In this document: one piece after another, positions 57,401 through 64,000 of the stretch
Layout: each line of letters begins with the position of its first letter
Numbering within the stretch: position 1 is the stretch's first letter
From: Vitis vinifera
Taxonomy: Eukaryota; Streptophyta; Magnoliopsida; Vitales; Vitaceae
Assembly: GCF_030704535.1 (NCBI RefSeq)
Contig: NC_081822.1
Location: 10,347,001-10,411,000 of the forward strand
Length of the DNA stretch: 64,000 nt
Reading direction: 5' to 3'
The notes under the pieces: model-generated
Seen by the model: the letters and a program-made list of their open reading frames with translations, nothing else
Told to the model about the DNA's origin: nothing
The model's database searches: none
Program-made: the position numbers and the translations under genes

Positions 57401-60135
57401 GTGCTCTAGAATACTAATTAAATGATGCCACAGTGTTGCCTTGGGGGTTAGGTTGGAGGCTTCACAACTCATGATGGTAGATAAGTAACTTTTGTGTTGT
57501 CTTGTCTTGTGTTTTCATTCCTCCCGTTTGGATGACTTGATTTTCTGTTATTTCTAGGTACTGGGGCTATTAGTGTGTGGAAGGGGCCCCCAAGGCAAAA
57601 TGTCTGGTTTTTACACTCACTCCCTATTTACTCTTGACCTCTCAAAACACAATCCAAAAAGCTTGAAACCTTCTGACTATTACTTGATCTGTTATTCTTT
57701 TCTGCTTCCCTCAATAAAAGTTGAAGTTACTCTAGCTGAGAGGTGCTATGATGTCAAAACTGGGGGAGTTTTTGAGGTCCCATTCTAACATAGCTGAATG
57801 GGCACTTCAAGGGAATTAGTTCCCAATTTATCCTTGTGGAGTAAAACTTTCTTCCTAGCTCTACTCTTTTCCATTTTCTCTATGTACAGATTCTAAGCTC
57901 CATGGAGATCTACCCTTGTAAATCTTTTTGCTTATCTTGCTTGGTTCAAAGTATCCATAGGGACTGTTACAACTTGGTGGAGGTTTATCCTTATTGGTCA
58001 TAGTTGTGACCAGTTCGAGATGTGAGTTGAGTATTGTGCTGTTCAATAACAATTCAATCGCAACTCTTAACATGAATTATTCGATTCGGCTAACTCGGGA
58101 GAGGACTTCAAGTCACAAGAATCTGACTTACATCCAATGCAATTAAGAGGCAAAAAAATAGAGAATCTTTGTATTTCTTGTAGATTACCCACATCAATTA
58201 AGAGAAAATATCTTAATCATGACTAAGAATAAGAAATTCAAAATGACTTATTTACAAACAATGATTAACTTGTTGTCAATCATATTTTATTATTATTTTT
58301 TATATTGTGAAAATAATTTTTTTTCTCATTCAGCAAAGTACAGTTTCTATATTTATTGGTAATTGATATATCAAAAGATATATATATATATACACACATT
58401 TGCTTATAAAAAAAAAAATCTTTTGATATATCAATTACCAAAATTTATTATTGGGTATAAAATTGATATAATTATGTATTAAGACTTTTTTATTTTTAAT
58501 ATTGTCATGAATCAATCTCAAATGTGATGGAATTTTTTTTAGTAGTTTGTCGAGTTCATCTAATTGTAATGGATTTTTTTATTAGTTTGTTGGGTTCATC
58601 TAATTGTAATTATATTTCTGAAAATTTTCATTAATTTTTTATATTTTTTTAATTAATATATTATGCATACTTCCTAAGTCAGCTATCGATACTGCAACTT
58701 TGGACAATGATATCCCGTCCATATCCTTTATTTATTGATCTTCCCTTAGACCATGTTATCTTGTCCATATCCTTTATTTACTAATCTTCCCTTATACCCA
58801 TACATGCAATTATGTTTTTTCCAAGACTAGAAGTAACATCATTTTTTATCTGCTTTCTCCCCGTATCTCTTTGCTGTAATTACTAACCCAACCTTGTACT
58901 TCTTGCAATTCCACTTTGTCCAAGACAATGTAACATGATTTTTTTTATCTGCTTCTAACAAGATCTCTTTCACTCTCTCTCAAAGACATGTTATACTTTC
59001 CAGGTGCTCTCCTCTTTGATGTCATAGAAGAATAAATTCCATTTTTTCACTTACAATATAGATTCTCTCTGTTGTCTGAGAGCCCCAGTGAATCTGAATC
59101 TTCTGGGTTAATATGTTCACTATTGTTTAAATACTTGGCTGGTTGTTTTTTACAGGCCGAGAAGATAGCGTCAAGAATGATTTATGAGGATAGAATGAGG
59201 GGATCTATTGATCAGGTGTGGATGACTATCTTGGTTTAGCTTTTGCTAAATTTACTCTTGTCACCATTTATGGTGAAATGAGAATTTAGAAATCTTGGTT
59301 CCTAGGATTCGTTTAGATAAACTTCCTGTTTTTTGTTTTTCAAAATAGAAACTTCTGTATAAAAAGTAAAAACTCTTATAAAGTGTAACTTACCTTATAT
59401 CCTTAAAAATTACTTCTAAAAATTTTAAAATTTGAGGTGGTAAAATTTTTTTAATATCTCAAAATTTTTAATCAGTTTTTAAAACCAATACCCTTGGAGG
59501 TTACTACCTTTTTCTATTTTTGAAAACAAAAAATAAGAAGTGTATCCAAACAGATGCAGTTTTATGTTCCATATTTTTTTTACTGCAAGGTATACTCTTG
59601 CAATAGGAGCCATACTCCACATTTGGAGGATTTTTTGGAGAGGTGGAATATGATTGAATTTATAATAGGGATTTATTGTGATTGAGAATGACACTGAAGA
59701 ACATTATTTATATGAAAAAAAATTGTATATCAGGTGGAAGCTGTTATACATTTTGAGGATGACACTGAGGAGTTACAACAGTGGGATCAACAGGTAATTA
59801 TCTGTCTTAAATGCATGGCATCACATATGTCTTTCATAAATATCACATAGGGTACTAGCTCTGAGTCCTGGTTCAAGTGGTAAAGGGTTGAGAGGGTTTG
59901 TGGGAGGTTCTAGGTTCCAAGTCGCAATGGGGAAAAAAGGTATTGCCAATAAGCAAATATCAGCATTTAAGCACAATATTGGCCAGATTCTAATAAGATG
60001 AATGGCATTGACCTTTAATTTTTACTTGGCTCTTAGTTTTGCACTGACTGAACATTGCAGATTGTTGGCCTCTGCCAAGCTCTCAATGATGTTCTTGATA
60101 GCATGGCGAAGAAGGGCTTGTCAATTCCTGTCTGA
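50705..60135 (+). CDS. CSN4: COP9 signalosome complex subunit 4
   Basis: A PCI-domain subunit of the COP9 signalosome, the nuclear complex that removes NEDD8/RUB from cullins and so tunes cullin-RING ubiquitin ligases; in plants it represses photomorphogenesis in the dark. Fourteen exons join in phase: 50705-50834, 50934-51085, 51584-51687, 51796-51856, 52622-52714, 52812-52912, 54161-54269, 54357-54401, 54611-54679, 54782-54873, 54991-55033, 59156-59215, 59734-59793 and 60061-60135 (397 aa, the length of Arabidopsis CSN4). The N-terminal part is helical repeats ([29 protein letters not shown]). The PCI half includes [20 protein letters not shown] and [20 protein letters not shown], then [20 protein letters not shown] at the end. 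Intron 11 (4.1 kb) carries an hAT element. No exon damage seen. Confidence 0.96.
54402..54440. repeat. (CT)n(CA)n microsatellite at the CSN4 exon 8 donor
   Basis: The donor reads AAAAG|GTTCTCTCTCT; the CT tract starts four bases into the intron and runs straight into (CA)n. The donor therefore lacks the usual purine at +3 to +4. Length changes here could affect splicing. Confidence 0.9.
55540..56845. mobile_element. Ac/Ds-like hAT transposon, non-autonomous, in CSN4 intron 11
   Basis: A perfect 8-bp duplication TTCTTGAG flanks the element (55532-55539 and 56846-56853). The ends are CAAGGATGAAAG at the left and, reversed, CAATGATGAAAA at the right. The maize Ac/Ds terminus is CAGGGATGAAA, so the match is 10 of 11 on the left. 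Subterminal regions carry clustered short repeats: aatttcgcc/cggtgaaattt on the left and ccgatatatccg several times on the right, as expected of hAT transposase-binding repeats. No hAT transposase (no hATC dimerisation domain) is readable. Length 1306 bp. The GC-rich left end stands out from the AT-rich host intron. Confidence 0.92.
56022..56165. repeat. Five-unit, about 28-bp tandem repeat in the hAT element
   Basis: Units 'gattttctcggaaatcaaac' plus 'gaggatga' and variants 'ttttcccggaaatcgaatgg' plus 'gggatg' follow one another five times with increasing divergence. On the minus strand the array gives the repeated peptide [10 protein letters not shown], clearly incidental. Confidence 0.85.
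58357..58440. repeat. Perfect 23-bp inverted repeat with a 38-bp loop
   Basis: The arms tggtaattgatatatcaaaa-gat (58357-58379) and its exact reverse complement (58418-58440) enclose an AT/CA-rich loop. The RNA could form a stable hairpin inside CSN4 intron 11. It could be a tiny MITE or a foldback; no target duplication was identified. Confidence 0.85.
58530..58800. repeat. Two local direct duplications in CSN4 intron 11
   Basis: 'agtttgt(c/t)g(a/g)gttcatctaattgtaat' appears twice near 58543 and 58578. 'gtccatatcctttattta' with 'atcttccctta' appears twice near 58718 and 58768. Both are short tandem duplications. Confidence 0.75.
59301..59560. mobile_element. MITE in CSN4 intron 12
   Basis: The left end 'tcgtttagataaacttcctg' with 'ttttttgtttttcaaaatag' matches the reverse complement of the right end ('ctgtttggatacacttctta' with 'ttttttgttttcaaaaatag') over about 45 bp. 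The interior is AT-rich. Length about 250 bp. Exact ends and target duplication are uncertain. Confidence 0.7.
59855..60000 (+). mobile_element. tRNA-derived SINE-like sequence in CSN4 intron 13
   Basis: TGGTTCAAGTG at 59869-59879 fits the pol III A box (TRGYNNANNNG) fully. GGTTCCAAGTC at 59913-59923 fits the B box (GGTTCGANNCC) at 9 of 11 positions, with a 33-base gap between them as in tRNA-derived SINEs. The 3' end and target duplication were not found, so the limits are approximate. Confidence 0.55.
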
Positions 60136-61658
60136 TCCACGTTGATGACAACAAAGCAGACGGACTTGCCACTCAAATCACTCAACTACAGTTTTGCATG
60201 TTATTTTCTCAGCATTGGTTTATCTTGTCTACCTAGATCAGAAGTTATATGGCATCATCATGGCTTAACAAATGGCGACCTTTGCACTTGCCTCACCCCA
60301 TGCTCGTATATCCTGTTCATGTTCATATTCTGCATTTTTGTATGATTGATTTAAGCTCATGGTCGGCAATGGCTTCCTGGTCTTCAAATTTAATATTTCT
60401 TGTATATTGTGAGCCAAGGGTTTGGTTGTTCTAATGATGTTACCTTCTATGTTTAATTTGATTCTATTGTTCAAGTGAACATGGGCACATGTGCCCCTTC
60501 TTCAGCTTGTTAATTCAACTGGGTTTGTGCGATGTAGAAAAAAGGAGAATAGATGGGCAATTCCAAAATTTTCCTTAAAAAGGGCTTAAGCCATGATTTC
60601 AAACTCCCTCCAGGTACAGGCTATCTCAGTAACTGAAAATCTTTCAACCTCAAGGGTTGCACCACGATGTGAATGACCATTATTACTCTTGGCAAAGGTA
60701 CTGTGTTCTTGTAATGGTTGCTTGCTTAGCTCTAAATTTTGCCCAACTCAAGGACTGGGTGATTACAGGAGTAGAAAATGCCTGTCATTTCAAAAGCTTT
60801 CACCAATTAACATGGTCAAGATAAGCATGCCACACCAACCTTATTATTCTGGTTTGTTTTTTCACAAGTTATTGTGTCTGGTTCTTTTTGTAGAATCAAT
60901 TTGGCTGATATTACATACCCTTCTAAGGAGTACAATTTTGAGCCATTCTTTTTAGCATTTGTGTGCGGTGGTCAATATTTTCTGGTTCAAGATGTGATTC
61001 CAAGTTCTCTTTCTTTCATGTGTTCGCAAAGATTGGTTTTAATTTACTGGAGGAGGTTAACAGACCTTATATCTGATGATCTGTCAAAATGGTGGAATTC
61101 AAGGACAAAATAGAAGAAAGGAAAGGAGCTTGGCATACAGAGGACTATCAGCTTCAGGCCACACTCCATTACATAATTCACAATCATGCTTGCGCAAGTT
61201 GACACACTGGGTCCGGTCATGTGAAGAGGACCCTTCAATGCCACAATTAAGACAATGATGCAAAGAATATGTAGCTGGATTATAATAATAAGAAAAAAAA
61301 ACTTCTTTCCTTTATTTAAAGAAAAAAATCAAAGTAGAATGCTTCTGGATTTTTCTCTGTAAATGAAGGTAAAGGAGCCATAAATTAATGTCTCCAGAAG
61401 TTTTTCTTATTTTGTTTTCTTTTACATCCATTTTTTTTATTTTTCTTGTGTTTCTACTGTGGTATAATCGCTATAAAACTAACAGAAAAATTAGTTCTAC
61501 CCTACCAAGAACAAGGAACTTAAGTGTCTCGAGATTTGGATGGACTGCACTTTGTTGGATCCTTCCCAGTCTGCAAGAGCACGTCATAATTAATGGATGC
61601 CAACTGCGACAGATTCTGCAAAGATTAACTTCCCTTGAGCAACCAAAACAGGCTTCAA
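60136..61658. other. CSN4 3' UTR and unassigned DNA
   Basis: The first 300-400 bases are likely CSN4 3' UTR. On the minus strand near 61258-61110 a Cys-rich reading (HHCLNCGIEGSSSHDRTQC, VNLRKHDCELCNGVWPEADS) stands out, but I cannot name it or link it with confidence to an exon structure. Confidence 0.4.
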
Positions 61659-61961
61659 TTATATTGTTAATTTTTTTGACAAATATGCTTCACAAGTTTT
61701 CCATTCACAATTTCTAACATGAAAGATATTGGAGTTTTCTGTCCTCAAAAAAGTGTTGCTCCAGCATGTTTCACAAGCAGTGGAGGCTGGGGCACAAATA
61801 TTGCCTCGGCAATGAAAGAGGTGATGAAGTGCCCCAATGTTGGGTGGTAATGGCTGTGATGGAGGTAGTTGCAGTGTGAAAGTACTGGTGGTAGTGATGG
61901 TGGAGTGGCAAAGATGAAGAAAAGCCAACGGTTTAAGGCAGTGATTTTGGCTTTCTTCCAT
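61659..61961 (-). CDS. Candidate small Cys-rich protein, unrecognised
   Basis: From an ATG at 61961 the minus strand is open for 100 codons. It begins MEESQNHCLKPLAFLHLCHS, has a Thr/Pro-rich middle (TTTSTFTLQLPPSQPLPPN) and a Cys-rich part (FHCRGNICAPASTACETCWS) with a C-x5-C-x6-C-x2-C pattern. The second Cys-rich reading near 61258-61110 is on the same strand and might be a later exon. I recognise no family, the coding signal is weak and no promoter or splice structure was confirmed. It may equally be a chance frame in intergenic DNA. Confidence 0.25.
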   Translation of the reverse strand: MEESQNHCLKPLAFLHLCHSTITTTSTFTLQLPPSQPLPPNIGALHHLFHCRGNICAPASTACETCWSNTFLRTENSNIFHVRNCEWKTCEAYLSKKLTI

Positions 61962-64000
61962 TGTAAATAGTAGAGAAAAGCTTAATCTGATAAATTTCTT
62001 CTGGGCCCAATCAGAAACTGAGAAATAGAGTACCAATAATAACAAAGGTATCAATGGTTTTTTAACTCTTCAAAACTATTACTTGGCCCAGGCAGTTTGC
62101 CATTTCATGCTGAAAATACTTCTAAAGCAAGTGAAATCTTAAAATAAACTAAAGCAGTCAGTAAACATGCAAACATAAGGGATCGTGTGATTTCTTTTCC
62201 AAATTCTCATTTTTGTGGGTATGGTTCAAGTTGCTGCCAGTGCACCAGCATTCTCCTCCTAGATGTTGATAGAACCTCCTCCAGTTATGTATCACTAAGG
62301 CTACTTTAAATACCACCCCAAGAAAATACTCTTTCATTATTTTTCATATCACGTGTATATCAATAATTCTGGAATTGGGTGAATTGAAAGATTTTGAAGC
62401 ATGTGTTCCTCCAAGAGAACAACTGGGAGGGTAATTATAACTTTAATCAATAATTAATTGTGACCCAACTTAGCAGCTCATTGTGCGTGTGTTTCTACTT
62501 GAAGTGTCTAATCCTATAAAATGCTTCCGTTTCCAGGAGAGAAGCAGTCATACCTTGAAAGAGAAGTTTATCAATGATAGGTTCAGAGGGGAAGAATCAA
62601 ACTCCGCCAGATCACCGCATTCATCCATCTGGAGAAAAAGTTCATACAGAATAAGCTTCCAATCACAACTGCTGAAACTCATGACAAAGGAAAATATGTT
62701 TTGCATGTCTCACCCATAATTAAACAAGCTTGTTTCAACCTACTGGGTGTCACTTTTTTCTCAAGTTTTTAAGTGATTAGCTCCCAAGTTTTTAAGGGGA
62801 CCAAGTGAGTCTTGTAATGGTAAAGAAGAATTATTCAAGTGATTAGCTATCTGACTTTTTGAGTAACTAACTGAGTCTTGCCATGGTAAAGAAAAGAATT
62901 TTGCATCCATTTCAAGCAGTATGCAGGGAACAAGATGAAAGCATATCAGTTCCTAAGCTGACAGAAACATGTGATATCAATACAATGACACATTCTCTGC
63001 TACTTAAGGTGTCACCATGAACAGGCACTATGCAATAGGCTATGCAGGCCATTTCGCAGATTAAGTATTGTTAGCCTACAATATATATATGCTGTTAGCA
63101 ATAGCTTTTAATTTCTACCTTTACACAAAAGAAGTATTATTACTATGAGGCTGATTTTACTTTGGGGAACTGTACTTTAAAAATGTTTTTATATAAAATA
63201 ATGACAATTTTGATATTTTAAAAATTTTCATTAAACAAAAATCTACTTTCTGCATCGCATTTAAGAAAAAGCATGAGTCTCCCTATTTTTCCAAAACAAC
63301 TACATGTTGGGAAGTGTGAGGCTTACATTTAGAAGTTCTATTTAAACATTCTTAAAACTTGTGGTTGACCTTCAAAACACTCTTTTAACATTTAAGAAGC
63401 ACTTCCAAACAAGGTTTAATTAATTTTAGAATATTTGCAGGAGGATGACTCTATAAGCATCACACAACATATCTCCTGCTGCTAAAGAATAGCACCATTT
63501 TGAAGCAAAAAATTATCAAATAATCAATTAATAAATTAGTAATCTTGGCAGTCTGCTAGAGAAATCACACGATTCATCAAGTTAGATTAATCTTTTTGTC
63601 ACCAAGACAAACGTGCCATTGCATTTTATTTATTTATTTGTGTAAATATCATATCCAGAGGTAAAACAACAAAAATAGAAGACAACAAATCCTGGGAATA
63701 ATCCTTATGAAGCAGGCAACAAGGTTAAAACAGTTCAGAGGCCTGTCAAATTTCCACAATTCTCACTTGCTTATTTAAAAGAAAATTGGTATTTGTCTAG
63801 AAAACTCAAGGCATTCAAATCATGGTTCACTTTCTTATGAATCATCATGATTGACTTGGTGTTGATCAGACCTTTGAATAAAGCCAAACAAGAAGATCCT
63901 GCAAGATGGCATTATGTCGAGGTTTCTTAATTGTAATTTTCTTTCCTTACAGAGTATTACTCTCCAAAATTTCTTTAATTACACAACATTAATATAACAG
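61962..64000. other. Intergenic DNA to the window end
   Basis: No recognisable gene on either strand. The 78-aa frame at 62483-62719 lacks similarity to anything I know. No obvious transposon ends. Confidence 0.5.

Overview
This is a eukaryotic, plant nuclear window: spliced genes with GT-AG introns, AT-rich intergenic DNA, many L1-type LINE remnants and small terminal-inverted-repeat (TIR) transposons. The plant-specific IDD zinc-finger factor, the plant-type COP9 signalosome subunit and the large transposon-filled introns fit a woody eudicot. Grapevine (Vitis) is my best guess, from the look of the LINE proteins and intron sizes, but no search was run.

Four complete protein genes can be assembled exon by exon with consistent splice phases. 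(1) 10758-13183, minus: an INDETERMINATE DOMAIN (IDD) C2H2 transcription factor, 4 exons, 505 aa. (2) 19456-40745, minus: a glycoside hydrolase 123 / DUF4091-like protein, 15 coding exons, 638 aa, stretched over 21 kb by transposons in its introns. (3) 46004-47317, plus: translation release factor eRF1, one uninterrupted 437-aa coding exon behind a 5' UTR intron. (4) 50705-60135, plus: COP9 signalosome subunit 4 (CSN4), 14 exons, 397 aa.

The left end (0.8-9.4 kb) holds a decayed tandem array of CYP72-clan cytochrome P450 genes on the minus strand. N-terminal, I-helix, heme-loop and C-terminal pieces survive, broken by stops, frameshifts and insertions.

The rest is mostly mobile DNA. Three TIR elements (7372-7988, 16114-17723, 21011-23360) share an AGGGA[A/G]AATTA-like terminus. 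The largest sits in an intron of the GH123-like gene and carries a minus-strand pentatricopeptide-repeat (PPR) gene fragment with an internal three-copy tandem array, so it looks like a gene-capturing (Pack-type) element. An Ac/Ds-like hAT element with a perfect 8-bp target duplication sits in CSN4 intron 11. Intron 1 of the GH123-like gene is a nest of LINE fragments in both orientations, including two very short LINE-tail insertions with target duplications. SINE, MITE, tandem-repeat and microsatellite features are listed separately.

The four genes are not an obvious functional unit: they are ordinary neighbours dealing with transcription, glycan metabolism, translation termination and protein turnover. 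I did not find a wholly new system. The observations most worth a second look are the PPR-carrying element, the hAT insertion and the P450 graveyard.
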